The notes beneath the pieces are model-generated. The model ran no database searches. It saw nothing but the letters and a program-made list of their open reading frames with translations, and was not told the origin of the DNA. The position numbers were made by a program, and so were the translations under genes. From the NCBI GenBank assembly GCA_019429055.1, contig JAHYJP010000015.1, positions 1 to 40,373 on the forward strand: 40,373 bases of DNA. Direction: 5' to 3'. This DNA comes from Bacteroidales bacterium (GTDB lineage: Bacteria > Bacteroidota > Bacteroidia > Bacteroidales > UBA7960). Positions 16,786-26,573 of this stretch are shown piece after piece (within the stretch, counting starts at the first letter, position 1; each line of letters begins with the position of its first letter).

Positions 16786-17640
16786 TCAACTAAAATTATT
16801 ATTGCCGCTTGTTCTTCTTTTGAAAATAAAAAACAGATATTTCTTATTTCTGCGAAATTCGGCAGAATCAATAAGAATCATATTGTCCTGTGCTTTTGCA
16901 ATATTCTTTCTGAAAAACCACTTAAGGGTCTTGAAAATAAAAGGTCTTTTCTCCTGAAATTTTTCCTGCACAATGTCAATGGTTGGAAGAATATATTTTT
17001 GGGTGAAGATTTTTGCTGTATCAAGAGTCGGAAGAATGGCTTCAGTTATGTCAACTTCTTTTACAAGATCATAATTGTTTTTATTGGCTTCTTCAAGGAA
17101 AGCGCTTAGCTTGTGTCCGCTCTTTGCCATTTTACCATTTGCCTGATCCAGAACAAAGTAGTCGCAAACCATAAGGTATCCCTGATCTTTCAGGAGTTCA
17201 TCGGTTTTTGGAAACAAACTTTTCAATGGAATGTATTGAGCCGATTCGCTCATCAGAATCAGATCATACACTTTTTCAGATGCAAAGGTCTGGTATCGTG
17301 CCAGATGAAAGGGTACGGGAATTCTTTTTTCAAACAATTCTTTCTGGTAAAGGTCAGGAGATAATCCTTCCACATTGAAATATTTCTTGTACAATGTTTC
17401 AGACATTGCACCTGTTCCGCATCCTACATCCAGTATCGTGGTGTTTGAGTTTTCAGGAAACAGTAATTCAATTTCACCGGAAAGGAATTCTTCATATCGA
17501 AGCTGGGCCTGAATCAAGCCATCAATATTTCTGGAATCTGAATCATTCCATAAGCCATAGTGAAGCCTGTCAAGTCCCAGTACTTCGTTATAAAACCGAA
17601 GAGCCCTGTTTTTTTTGAATTTTTCTTTTGTTGCAGCCAA
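16786..17640 (-). CDS. Class I SAM-dependent methyltransferase
   Basis: A 284-aa protein with a Rossmann methyltransferase domain: SAM-binding motif I TILDVGCGTGAMSE (about residues 68-81), an acidic second strand region (VEGLSPDLYQKE) and motif IV-like DLILMSESAQYIP. The N-terminal 65 residues are helical (RFYNEVLGLDRLHYGLW) and the C-terminal 90 are basic (FKTLKWFFRKNI). I cannot assign the substrate. The only usable start in frame is TTG at 17640, because a TAA occurs about ten codons upstream and no ATG precedes motif I. It lies between tsaD and the redox operon on the same strand with gaps of 147 and 90 bases, so it is probably expressed on its own. Confidence 0.8.
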   Translation of the reverse strand: MAATKEKFKKNRALRFYNEVLGLDRLHYGLWNDSDSRNIDGLIQAQLRYEEFLSGEIELLFPENSNTTILDVGCGTGAMSETLYKKYFNVEGLSPDLYQKELFEKRIPVPFHLARYQTFASEKVYDLILMSESAQYIPLKSLFPKTDELLKDQGYLMVCDYFVLDQANGKMAKSGHKLSAFLEEANKNNYDLVKEVDITEAILPTLDTAKIFTQKYILPTIDIVQEKFQEKRPFIFKTLKWFFRKNIAKAQDNMILIDSAEFRRNKKYLFFIFKRRTSGNNNFS

Positions 17641-17787
17641 TGTTTTATAAATTTTTATTTTGCGTGATGTTTACCTGCAAACTGATAGTAACAAAATTAC
17701 CCCATACAGATTTGCAGGGGTAAAAGTAAAAATTAAAATAATCTGAATGGTAATCGAAAAGTAAACCGGCCTTATTTAGAATAATTA

Positions 17788-18804
17788 TTAATCGCTGTAA
17801 CGGGTAAATGGGGTAAGTTTCTGACTGGCAAAATCGCCTTTGATATATTTAAAATATCCGGTAATAGCTATCATTGCTGCGTTATCGGTGCTGTATTCAA
17901 ATTTGGGTATATACACTTTCCAGTCTGATGCATCTCTTTCATCAAGCATTGCCTTTCTTAAACCCGAGTTGGCTGATACCCCACCTGCAATGGCCACATG
18001 TTTTATTCCGGTTTGCTGAGCAGCTTTTCGTAGTTTATGCATCAGGATTTCAATGATGGTATGTTGTATGGAAGCGCAGAGATCGGCCTTGTGTTGTTCA
18101 ATAAAATCGGGATTCTCTTTCAGCCGGTCGCGCAGAAAATAAAGGATAGAGGTTTTGAGTCCGCTGAATGAAAAATCCAGATCCGGGATATTCGGATGGG
18201 GAAATTTTATGGCATTGGGATTCCCTGTCCTGGCCATTTTATCAATGATTGGTCCACCGGGGTATGGAAGCCCCATGATTTTGGCAGCTTTATCAAAGGT
18301 TTCACCGGCAGCATCATCGATCGTCTGACCTATAACCTGCATATGGAAATAATCTTTGATAAGCATGATTTGGGTATGGCCACCGGAAACTGTCAGGCAG
18401 AGAAAAGGGAATTCAGGTTTTTCGGGCTGTTGAGGGTCATCAATAAAATGGGCAAGAATGTGGGCGTGCATGTGGTTTACTTCGATCAACGGAATGCCCA
18501 GTGCCATTGAAAAAGATTTGGCAAATGAAGCACCCACAAGAAGCGATCCCAGTAGCCCGGGTCCGTTGGTAAAGGCCACAGCATTTAACTGATTTTTGTT
18601 TATCTTTGCAATATCTAATGCCCTGTGAATGACAGGGATAATATTTTGCTGGTGTGCACGCGATGCCAGTTCAGGTACCACTCCTCCATAAAATTTGTGA
18701 ACATCCTGATTAGCAATAACATTGGCAAGAATTTTGTTGTTCTTTAATACAGCTGCGGAAGTATCATCGCAGGAAGACTCGATACCCAGAATATATGTGT
18801 CCAT
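17788..18804 (-). CDS. tsaD: tRNA N6-adenosine threonylcarbamoyltransferase TsaD
   Basis: A 338-aa ASKHA-fold protein that transfers the threonylcarbamoyl group to A37 of tRNAs reading ANN codons, with TsaB and TsaE. Family signatures are present: GIESSCDDTSAAV at the N-terminus, the metal-binding helix GVVPELASRAHQQN and the two-histidine motif NHMHAHILAHF, then VSGGHTQIM and GGVSANSGLR near the C-terminus. Length is standard. The ATG at 18804 is preferred to an in-frame TTG one codon upstream. It is divergent from tamB across about 160 bases. Confidence 0.97.
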   Translation of the reverse strand: MDTYILGIESSCDDTSAAVLKNNKILANVIANQDVHKFYGGVVPELASRAHQQNIIPVIHRALDIAKINKNQLNAVAFTNGPGLLGSLLVGASFAKSFSMALGIPLIEVNHMHAHILAHFIDDPQQPEKPEFPFLCLTVSGGHTQIMLIKDYFHMQVIGQTIDDAAGETFDKAAKIMGLPYPGGPIIDKMARTGNPNAIKFPHPNIPDLDFSFSGLKTSILYFLRDRLKENPDFIEQHKADLCASIQHTIIEILMHKLRKAAQQTGIKHVAIAGGVSANSGLRKAMLDERDASDWKVYIPKFEYSTDNAAMIAITGYFKYIKGDFASQKLTPFTRYSD

Positions 18805-18952
18805 CAATAAAATCCGGTTGTTTTACATTTGTTTTCGGTAATTACTCTTCTTAATGGCCTCCGTTTGTTTGTTTTTCTGCCTAAAATCAGAAATAAACCT
18901 GGTTTAATCAGTTGAAACCCATAGAGATTTTAAACGTTTAACCACCTTAAAA

Positions 18953-18968
18953 GGGAGGCAAAGTTATT
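18953..18968 (+). promoter_or_regulatory. Shine-Dalgarno sequence and AUU start of tamB
   Basis: GGGAGG (18953-18958), seven-base spacer, then ATT (18966-18968) leading into AAA AAA ACA CGT. It is one of only two clear Shine-Dalgarno sequences I noticed in this window, and its spacing points to the non-canonical codon rather than to TTG at 18990, which is 31 bases away. Confidence 0.45.
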
Positions 18969-21900
18969 AAAAAAACACGTTACATAGTATTGCTTACTGT
19001 CTTTGTGATGCTTTTGCTGCCATCACTGGCCTACCTGACCTTACGAAGTTCAGCTGTGCAAACCTGGCTTACTTCCAGGGCTGCTTCTTATCTTTCAGAT
19101 GAGCTCGGTGCAGAGGTAAGTGTTGGCGGAGTTAAAATTTCATGGTTCTTCAATGTCGTTCTGGAAGACATCAGTTTGCTTGATAAACATGGAAATCCCC
19201 TGCTGTATGCACGCGAGATGGTATTTGATGTGAATAAGATATCTTTCTCCCGGCGGAATTTTCAGGTAAACAAGCTTTTGCTTGACAGGGCATCATTGGG
19301 GATGACACGCTATCCGGGTGAAGATGATTACAATTTTCAGTTTCTTCTGGATTATTTCGGGTCAGATGTACCCGCAGATACTTTCAGCCTTCCTAAATGG
19401 GATGTTATTGTTAGATCATTTGAATTCCGAAACTCCGGGCTTTCCTTTATTGATCGCAATGCAGAACACCAGGAGTATGGTTTTGATCCGGGAAACTTTG
19501 CCTTTGGCAAACTCAACCTGGCCATCACCGATATATCATTTGAGAATGATGTTTTGCATGCATCCTTAGATCATTTTTCGGTGGAAGAATCCAAAGGGTT
19601 GGTTATTGAAGATATCAAAGCCCGCCTTATGATCAGTCCAAAGGGAAGTTATGCAAATGATATGACAGTTGTAACCCATCGCAGCCGCGTGGAAATGGAT
19701 GTCAGCCTTGATTATGAAAGCTTCAGGGATTTTAATGTTTTTGCCGAAAATGTGCGGATGGGTTTTGATATTAAACCCTCAACACTTCAACTTTACGAAC
19801 TGGGATATTTTATTACATCACTCTACGGACTCGACAACAGGATTCAGCTTAAGGGAAACCTGAGCGGAACACTTAGTAATTTCAGGGGAAATGAAGTCTT
19901 GCTGCAATATGGAATGTTTTCAACTTTTCAGGGAAATTTTCTCGTTTTGGGATTGCCTGATATTCAGGAAACTTTTCTGAATTTCTCGCTTAATCGTTTT
20001 GTAACCAATAAAAGAGAGCTGGAAACTTTTAAAATACCTTATTCCACAGGTGTTGCTCCTCTTAAACTTCCATCTGAACTTCAAAACCTTGGTGTTGCTA
20101 ATTTTTCAGGAAATCTTACCGGTTTTATTTATGATTTTGTTGCTTTCGGAAGGCTTAAAACCGCTTTGGGTGAAGTTACCTCTGATATTGCCATCAGAAG
20201 CAATGACGATTTTACCAGCCTAAGCTACAGCGGTAGCCTGGCAACCAGGGGCCTGGATCTGGGAACGTTGCTTGATGATACTGATAACTTCGGGCAGATT
20301 GCTTTTGACATGAAGGTTGCAGGATCGGGAACTGATCTGGAAAGTCTGGATCTGACAATGGAAGGGCTTGTTCAAAAACTGGATTTTAAAAATTACAACT
20401 ACCGGAATCTTGAGCTTGCAGGAGCACTGGTGAAAAAGCGTTTTACCGGCAACCTCCTTATGGATGACCCGAATTTGTTCGTAGATTTTAACGGACTGCT
20501 GGATTTCAGCGGGTCAATTCCTTATCTTAACTTTACCGCCCAGATTGATGACGCCAACCTCTCGGCGCTAAACATATACCAGCGGGATACCCTGTATCAA
20601 AGTGTTTTGTCAACGATCCTTTCGGTGGAAGGCCATGTGGAAAGTTTTAATGATATTGAAGGTGAAATGGCGGCATTTAGCACAACCTATCGCGAGATTA
20701 TTCCTGAAAATGGTTATATCCAAAATCAATATCATACCGAAACTATCTCCCTGCGTATTTATCGGGGAAGTCAGAATCAGAAATTTTTACGATTTACATC
20801 AGATTTCCTTGATGTAAAGGTTGATGGTATGATTGACTATGAAAGCCTTGTTTCTGAATTTTCAGAGTTTGTCAGCCATTACATCCCTTCCCGTTTTCAA
20901 AATAATATCTTCTCTCACGCTTCAAATGATACTATTTCACAAAAGGGTGAGTTTGAAATCTATTTTAAGAAAACTGCAGATCTTACAGCTATTTTTCTTC
21001 CGGGCCTGAAATTATCGGATAATGTATTGATAAGGGGTAATTTTGATACCCGCAATAGAATTTTTTTACTGGAGGGTGCTGCTGAATATTTCGCATATGC
21101 GGGTAATGGTTTCAAAGACTTGAAGATCAAGGCTAATTCTGATTCAACTGCAATGGACTTTGTTAGCTCAGCAAGCCGTTTCTCTCTGAGCGATAGCATT
21201 TGGATGGACCAGTTTCATCTGATAGCAAAAGTGATAGATGATACCTTTACCATCCGCTCTGAATGGGAAAACCAAAACACGGAAGTGAAAAATAACGGTC
21301 ATATTGAAGCTGTGGCTAAAGTTCTTTCTCCATCTGAAACTGAGATCAGGATACAGTCGTCTTATGCCTATATTAACGATTCACTTTGGTCCATACGGCC
21401 AACAAACAGGATATTAATTGATTCGGCTTACATACATATCGAAGACTTCTTTTTATATAATAATGATGAGTTTCTGAAAGTTGACGGTCGGTTAAGTGAT
21501 AATCCGGATGATGAACTGCATATCGTTCTGAATAACTTTAATGTGGAAAGCCTCATGCATTTTTTGCGTGGCAGAAAGATTGATTTTGGGGGAGTATCCA
21601 GTGGGGAAATTGTATTGTCAAATATTCAGAAGACACCCAATATTTCAGCCAATTTGCTTATAAAGGATTTTTCATTTAACCACGACCACCTTGGCGATCT
21701 TTCCTTAAACAGCAAATGGGATGCTGCAGAAAAAGCATTTAAGATAGATGCTGAGATTATTTATTACGGAAATGTGGGTTTCAATAAACCCCTGATTGCA
21801 AGGGGGTATTTCTATCCTGAAAGGGAACCCGATAATTTTGACCTTGATATTCTCATTGAAAACCTGCAAATGTCAATGTTCAGCAGGTACCTTGAAGGGG

Positions 21901-23507
21901 TTACATCTAACTTCAGGGGGCTGGCTTCAGGCAGACTTCGTCTCGACGGACCTCTTTCATCGCCTGAACTCAGTGGAAGAGCCCGCCTTGTAAGAACAGG
22001 CTTCAGGGTTGACTATACCAATACTTCCTATTCTTTTGCGCACGAACTTGAAATCGGCAAGGATTTTTTCAGGTTTGAAAACCTTACGTTAAATGATACC
22101 CTGGGAAATTCTGCCAATGTAAGTGGTATCATCAGGCATACCCGTTTTATGGATTTCAGTGTCGATATTTCATTTTTGCTCGATCGTATTGCAGTTTTGA
22201 ATACACGGCCTCACCACAACGATCTTTTCTACGGCAGGGCTTTTGCCAGCGGATTTTTCAGGGTACATGGCCCGGTTAATGATATTGTTATGGATATTTC
22301 TGCACAAGCCAACAGGGGTACGCAGTTTTTCCTTCCGCTGGATTACTCGGGAGAGTTTACGGAATCCAGTTTTATCAATTTTGTTTCGCCCGACAAAATC
22401 TCCAATGGCGAAATTCCTATGCAAAGAACACAGATTTCAGGAATTTCTCTGAACTTTGACCTGGAAGTCACTCCCGAGGCCGAAATCCAGATCATCTTTG
22501 ACTCGCAGATAGGTGATATTATGCGCAGCCGGGGTTTTGGTGATCTGAAGTTTGAAATAGACAACCAGGGTGCTTTTAATATGTATGGCGATTATACCAT
22601 TCAGGATGGAGATTATTTGTTTACCCTGCAAAATCTTATCAATAAAAGGTTCAGGATGGAACAGGGAGGTACCATTCGGTGGTCAGGAGATATTGATGCC
22701 GATTTAGATGTGAGAGCGGTATATCGTTTAAGAACTTCTCTGTTTGATCTGGCAGCCAATCAGAGCGATACAACTGAAGCTTACCGCCGAAGAGTGCCCG
22801 TTGAGACAGTTCTGCACCTGCAGGATAAACTTTTTAATCCCAGTGTTTCTTTTGATATTCAGTTGCCCGGTGGCGATGAATCTACCCGCGAAATGATTGA
22901 AAGAATTATTACCACCGAACAGGAAATGAACCGCCAGGTATTCTCATTGCTGATTCTTAACAGATTTGTACCACCTGAGGATGGTTTCAACACAGCGTTG
23001 GGTTATGGTATGGGATCTACATCATTGGAGTTGCTTTCCAACCAGCTAAGTAACTGGCTATCACAAATCAGCTCGGATTTTGATATCGGTATCAATTACC
23101 GTCCCGGCGATGAGATCAGCAGCCAGGAAATTGAAGTGGCATGGTCAACCCAGTTATTTGACGACAGGGTGGTAATTGATGGAAATGTGGGTGTGGCAGG
23201 TAATCATCCGGCCAACAACCAAAGAGCAAGTAATATTATTGGTGATGTGAATGTGGAAGTGAAAATTACTCCCGAGGGAAAGTTCAGAATAAAAGCTTTT
23301 AACCGATCCAATACTTTTGATGTTATGAATTCAAACGCTCCCTATACACAGGGCGTAGGGGTGTTTTACAGAAGAGAGTTTGATCATTTAGGCGAGATCT
23401 TCAGAAAACGCAGCAGAACTGTACCGGAACTCCCTGATTTTGAAGAAACAGAATTGCCTGAAAAAGAAGCATTGCGATCAGATTCAGATGGGTCGGACTC
23501 TCAGTGA
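18966..23507 (+). CDS. tamB: Translocation/assembly module TamB (first paralogue), probable AUU start
   Basis: About 1513 aa. An N-terminal membrane anchor (KKTRYIVLLTVFVMLLLP) is followed by a very long repetitive beta-rich region and the C-terminal TamB/DUF490 domain (about 1130-1490; FNMYGDYTIQDGDYLFTLQN, MNRQVFSLLILNRF). The early segment SSAVQTWLTSRAASYLSDEL is the usual TamB N-terminal signature. Members bridge the periplasm with a hydrophobic groove and support outer-membrane protein assembly or lipid transport. No ATG or GTG suits the start. ATT at 18966 lies seven bases after GGGAGG (18953-18958) and keeps the Lys-Lys-Thr-Arg positive cap on the anchor; TTG at 18990 loses both. A TAA at 18948 bars anything longer. 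There is no TamA/TamL gene beside it. It ends 19 bases before the convergent AI-2E gene. Confidence 0.92.
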   Translation: MKKTRYIVLLTVFVMLLLPSLAYLTLRSSAVQTWLTSRAASYLSDELGAEVSVGGVKISWFFNVVLEDISLLDKHGNPLLYAREMVFDVNKISFSRRNFQVNKLLLDRASLGMTRYPGEDDYNFQFLLDYFGSDVPADTFSLPKWDVIVRSFEFRNSGLSFIDRNAEHQEYGFDPGNFAFGKLNLAITDISFENDVLHASLDHFSVEESKGLVIEDIKARLMISPKGSYANDMTVVTHRSRVEMDVSLDYESFRDFNVFAENVRMGFDIKPSTLQLYELGYFITSLYGLDNRIQLKGNLSGTLSNFRGNEVLLQYGMFSTFQGNFLVLGLPDIQETFLNFSLNRFVTNKRELETFKIPYSTGVAPLKLPSELQNLGVANFSGNLTGFIYDFVAFGRLKTALGEVTSDIAIRSNDDFTSLSYSGSLATRGLDLGTLLDDTDNFGQIAFDMKVAGSGTDLESLDLTMEGLVQKLDFKNYNYRNLELAGALVKKRFTGNLLMDDPNLFVDFNGLLDFSGSIPYLNFTAQIDDANLSALNIYQRDTLYQSVLSTILSVEGHVESFNDIEGEMAAFSTTYREIIPENGYIQNQYHTETISLRIYRGSQNQKFLRFTSDFLDVKVDGMIDYESLVSEFSEFVSHYIPSRFQNNIFSHASNDTISQKGEFEIYFKKTADLTAIFLPGLKLSDNVLIRGNFDTRNRIFLLEGAAEYFAYAGNGFKDLKIKANSDSTAMDFVSSASRFSLSDSIWMDQFHLIAKVIDDTFTIRSEWENQNTEVKNNGHIEAVAKVLSPSETEIRIQSSYAYINDSLWSIRPTNRILIDSAYIHIEDFFLYNNDEFLKVDGRLSDNPDDELHIVLNNFNVESLMHFLRGRKIDFGGVSSGEIVLSNIQKTPNISANLLIKDFSFNHDHLGDLSLNSKWDAAEKAFKIDAEIIYYGNVGFNKPLIARGYFYPEREPDNFDLDILIENLQMSMFSRYLEGVTSNFRGLASGRLRLDGPLSSPELSGRARLVRTGFRVDYTNTSYSFAHELEIGKDFFRFENLTLNDTLGNSANVSGIIRHTRFMDFSVDISFLLDRIAVLNTRPHHNDLFYGRAFASGFFRVHGPVNDIVMDISAQANRGTQFFLPLDYSGEFTESSFINFVSPDKISNGEIPMQRTQISGISLNFDLEVTPEAEIQIIFDSQIGDIMRSRGFGDLKFEIDNQGAFNMYGDYTIQDGDYLFTLQNLINKRFRMEQGGTIRWSGDIDADLDVRAVYRLRTSLFDLAANQSDTTEAYRRRVPVETVLHLQDKLFNPSVSFDIQLPGGDESTREMIERIITTEQEMNRQVFSLLILNRFVPPEDGFNTALGYGMGSTSLELLSNQLSNWLSQISSDFDIGINYRPGDEISSQEIEVAWSTQLFDDRVVIDGNVGVAGNHPANNQRASNIIGDVNVEVKITPEGKFRIKAFNRSNTFDVMNSNAPYTQGVGVFYRREFDHLGEIFRKRSRTVPELPDFEETELPEKEALRSDSDGSDSQ

Positions 23508-23526
23508 TAAACAAAATGGATATTTT

Positions 23527-24645
23527 CTATACTTTAAATCTTCCTCTGACTTCTCTTAATTGCTCGCGTAAGGTTTTGCTATGGGTTTTTTTCCTGGCTG
23601 AGCGAATATCTCCCAGCAGAAAACCGTAAGCTTCCATGCCTTCCACCTCATCAAAAATTACCTTGAGAATGGCCATACCCGGAATAAAAAGAATCATCCC
23701 GGCCAGGCCCCAGATGAAGTTGCCTACAAAGAGAGCAATAATAGTCATCAAAGGATTCATAGATACTTTTCCGCCTACAATTTTAGGGGTGAAGAGGTTA
23801 CTTTCAAAAAGCTGAATTACATAAAAGGCCAGGAATACTCCAACAGGATACCACAGGCTGTCTTTGGTCAGAAATGCAAACAGAATAGGAAGCGTGGAAC
23901 CTATAAACGGACCCAGAAAAGGAATCACATTCAATATGGCTGCAAAACCCGCAAACAAAAATGCATGTTTTATTCCCAAACCAAGCAATGCAATGCTGTT
24001 TAGCACCATGAGAATACAAATTACCAGAAACATGCCGGTAATATAATTCTGTACTACCAGTTTTACCTTTGATATAACATTGCGCACCTTGAGTTTGTGC
24101 TTCTCATCAAATGATAGAAGGATAAAATCAATAAGAAACTGCCGGAAGTAAAGAAAAAGAAAAATATAGATGGGCATGATAAATACCATAGTAAGGGTAC
24201 CCACAGTGGCAATAACCCCTTGGGTAAGACCTGCTGCATTCTCATAAAGATATTGAAATATGGTATTTTGAATATTCTCACCTGAAATGGGTACCACGCC
24301 TTCAAAGTTTGCTTCAATATATTCATTTGTAAGACCAATGTAATAACCCACCCTTTCTTCCAGTAAAGCAAGATCACCACTGAAACGTAATATCTGGTTA
24401 TAAAAGAAATATACCAAGGCACTTAAGATTGCAATCAGTGAAATAACGCTAAAGCCCACAGCCAGTGCTTTAGGTATTTTAATCTTTTCAAGCCAGGTGG
24501 TAAAAGGACTTATGAGTATGGCCAGCAAGCCCGAAATGAGCAGTGGAACCAGAATAACTTTTGCCTCACGCATTATGATTACAATGAGTAAAAATGTTAG
24601 CAGAATGATGGCCAGTTTGAAATAAAAGGGGAATTTGATGTTCAT
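23527..24645 (-). CDS. AI-2E family transporter (PerM/TqsA-like)
   Basis: A 372-aa polytopic inner-membrane protein with about seven to eight hydrophobic helices. Family features include two early helices (AIILLTFLLIVIIMRE, VILVPLLISGLLAILISP), a central soluble section (about 80-140) and the conserved late part LNVIPFLGPFIGSTLPI, then QLFESNLFTPKIVGGKVSMNP. Members include E. coli TqsA and PerM and various antiporters; the substrate cannot be read from sequence, and the autoinducer-2 label should not be taken literally. It begins 9 bases after the stop of the M15 peptidase gene, so the two form an operon. Confidence 0.93.
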   Translation of the reverse strand: MNIKFPFYFKLAIILLTFLLIVIIMREAKVILVPLLISGLLAILISPFTTWLEKIKIPKALAVGFSVISLIAILSALVYFFYNQILRFSGDLALLEERVGYYIGLTNEYIEANFEGVVPISGENIQNTIFQYLYENAAGLTQGVIATVGTLTMVFIMPIYIFLFLYFRQFLIDFILLSFDEKHKLKVRNVISKVKLVVQNYITGMFLVICILMVLNSIALLGLGIKHAFLFAGFAAILNVIPFLGPFIGSTLPILFAFLTKDSLWYPVGVFLAFYVIQLFESNLFTPKIVGGKVSMNPLMTIIALFVGNFIWGLAGMILFIPGMAILKVIFDEVEGMEAYGFLLGDIRSARKKTHSKTLREQLREVRGRFKV

Positions 24646-24654
24646 AAGATACTT

Positions 24655-25533
24655 TTAGGGGTTCATACATTCTTCATTTACCGAAAGTACATACTGCTCT
24701 GCAACATTTAACAGTCGGGCTGTTTCCCAGCCATCAAATCCACTTATATCATCATAGGTAATTTGCTGTTGGTAAAAACTGAGCCAGGGTGCAGAAACCG
24801 GCCTGAACGACCAGTGCCATTTTTCTTCTTCGTAACCCGACTCGCGCTCGCTACCTTTGGGTGTATAGGGCTGACAGAATCCGAATTTGGAAGCATTCTC
24901 AACCAGCCATTCATATTCTCTTTTACCTTTTCCCGATTCAAAGTATGAGTTGGTAAGGCTGTTCAAATCGATATCAGTACCCCAGTGATGACGTGATGTG
25001 CCGGGCATGGCGCTGAACCGAAGGATTTCACGGGCTCTTTCAACCGGGTTTACAATGTCTGTAGCGTATATGTTTCCGCTCAGTACCTGCCGGCCATTCC
25101 ATTTATTATTCCATATGCGTTTTTGATGATCAAAATCGCGAAAAGCGGAAATAATTATCAGTTCAATTCCATCTTCCTTTGCTTTATTTTGCATTTCCAG
25201 AAATGCGTTGTAAGCATCTCTGTGCATGAACATCCCGTCTCTGCTGGCGTATTTTCTCTCAACCGGAAATAGCAATGAGTCTCTTTGTGAGCGACTAAGT
25301 TGACCCAGCAAAATATTTTTATCAGGTTGTGACACTTCGGGCATTGGTTCTTCTTTTTTTATTGAAAGCGAATCAGGATTTTGCTGTTGAACTGATTCAG
25401 ATGTTAATTCTGATTTAACGTGATTCAGGTTTCGGAGCCTGCATGTTCGTGAAGTTACAAGCAATAACGCAAGTATTACAACCAGAACGATAAATATGTT
25501 TGATTTTTTATTTACAGATTTGTTTTTAAGCAT
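24655..25533 (-). CDS. M15 family D-Ala-D-Ala carboxypeptidase (VanY-like)
   Basis: A 292-aa membrane-anchored peptidase. A single N-terminal hydrophobic segment (NIFIVLVVILALLLVTS) is followed by a Ser/Glu/Gln-rich linker to about residue 85 and a VanY-type catalytic domain. Zinc ligands and catalytic residues are visible: GTSRHHWGTDIDLN, matching the S-x-H-x6-D pattern, and EEKWHWSFRP with the later Glu and His. IIISAFRDFDHQ is the usual substrate-side motif. It should trim peptidoglycan stem peptides in the periplasm. No lipobox is seen at Cys47. First gene of a two-gene operon with the AI-2E transporter. Confidence 0.92.
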   Translation of the reverse strand: MLKNKSVNKKSNIFIVLVVILALLLVTSRTCRLRNLNHVKSELTSESVQQQNPDSLSIKKEEPMPEVSQPDKNILLGQLSRSQRDSLLFPVERKYASRDGMFMHRDAYNAFLEMQNKAKEDGIELIIISAFRDFDHQKRIWNNKWNGRQVLSGNIYATDIVNPVERAREILRFSAMPGTSRHHWGTDIDLNSLTNSYFESGKGKREYEWLVENASKFGFCQPYTPKGSERESGYEEEKWHWSFRPVSAPWLSFYQQQITYDDISGFDGWETARLLNVAEQYVLSVNEECMNP

Positions 25534-25753
25534 TTTGATAATTCAACATTAAGTCCAAAAATAGTTATTTCACGGACAAATACCTTTGGTTTGAGAAACA
25601 AAAATGTAATTTTGTTGTAAACCCGATATTATCGCTAAAAAATTCACTCAATTTAAAAACGGTTATGAAACGAGCATGATTCGTTAAACACATACACGGA
25701 TGTAAATTCATCATGCGAATTCCTTCCGACTTTTATTTAAAAATCATTTACGG

Positions 25754-26566
25754 ATGAAACAAATACCCAAAGCTTACGAAAACCTTGATTTTTTAAATTC
25801 ACCGCAGGCGCGTATATTGCGCATCATGTCAGAATTTGTTGAGCCGCAGGCCCGGTTTCAAAAGAACCAGATAAAGGATACGGTAGTATTTTTTGGTTCA
25901 GCGCGTCTTCCTTCACGAGAGGATGCTGAAAAGCGGCTTGCTAAACTCAAATCAGCAAAGAAACCTGATCCGGTTGCTCTTAAAAAAGCGGAAATAAATC
26001 TAAAGAATTCCCGCTATTACGAAGATGCGGTAGAGCTTTCGAGAAGAATAACGCAATGGTCCATGAAAAATTACTACCATAACGGGCGTCGCTATGTGGT
26101 ATGCACAGGTGGTGGCCCCGGAATTATGGAAGCAGCCAATAAAGGTGCGCATCTGGCCGGCGGAAAGTCAGTGGGTCTTAATATCAGCCTGCCCTTCGAA
26201 CAGTTTGCAAATCCCTACCTTGAAGATGAACTGAATTTTGAGTTTCACTACTTCTTTATGCGCAAATTCTGGTTTGCATATCCTGCGAAGGCTATCGTAA
26301 TTTTTCCGGGTGGTTTCGGCACTCTGGATGAACTGGCCGAAATTCTTACCCTGGTGCAAACCGGCAAGATCAAAAAAGAAATGAAAATACTGATATACGA
26401 CAGTGTGTATTGGAATGATATTATCAATTTTGAAAAATTTGCTGAAAACGGCATGATCAGTCACGAAGACCTGAAACTGTTCAAAATTTGTGACACCGTT
26501 GATGAAATGGAGAAAGAATTGCTTGCCCACTTTGAAAAGATGAAGGACAAGGATCAGCTCATGTAA
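25754..26566 (+). CDS. LOG family (TIGR00730-like) Rossmann-fold protein
   Basis: A 270-aa protein of the LOG family, often mislabelled lysine decarboxylase. The two diagnostic motifs are complete: VCTGGGPGIMEAANKGAHLAG (about residues 115-135) and VIFPGGFGTLDELAEILTLVQ (about 178-198), the PGGxGTxxE signature of cytokinin riboside 5'-monophosphate phosphoribohydrolases. It is longer than plant-type LOGs, with an extra lysine-rich helical insert (about 55-90; KRLAKLKSAKKPDPVALKK) seen in many bacterial members. Activity is probably hydrolysis of a nucleotide N-glycosidic bond; a cytokinin role in this organism is not implied. It stands alone, converging on the TamL gene with a gap of only seven bases and no visible terminator. 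Confidence 0.93.
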   Translation: MKQIPKAYENLDFLNSPQARILRIMSEFVEPQARFQKNQIKDTVVFFGSARLPSREDAEKRLAKLKSAKKPDPVALKKAEINLKNSRYYEDAVELSRRITQWSMKNYYHNGRRYVVCTGGGPGIMEAANKGAHLAGGKSVGLNISLPFEQFANPYLEDELNFEFHYFFMRKFWFAYPAKAIVIFPGGFGTLDELAEILTLVQTGKIKKEMKILIYDSVYWNDIINFEKFAENGMISHEDLKLFKICDTVDEMEKELLAHFEKMKDKDQLM

Positions 26567-26573
26567 AAAAACA

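Noticed and set aside
23527-24645. Reading the AI-2E family gene as a quorum-sensing transporter
   Set aside because: The family name is historical and members move different substrates; nothing nearby (no luxS or lsr genes) supports autoinducer-2 transport.
25754-26566. Lysine decarboxylase for the LOG-family gene
   Set aside because: The PGGxGTxxE motif belongs to the nucleotide phosphoribohydrolase LOG family; no PLP-enzyme features are present.
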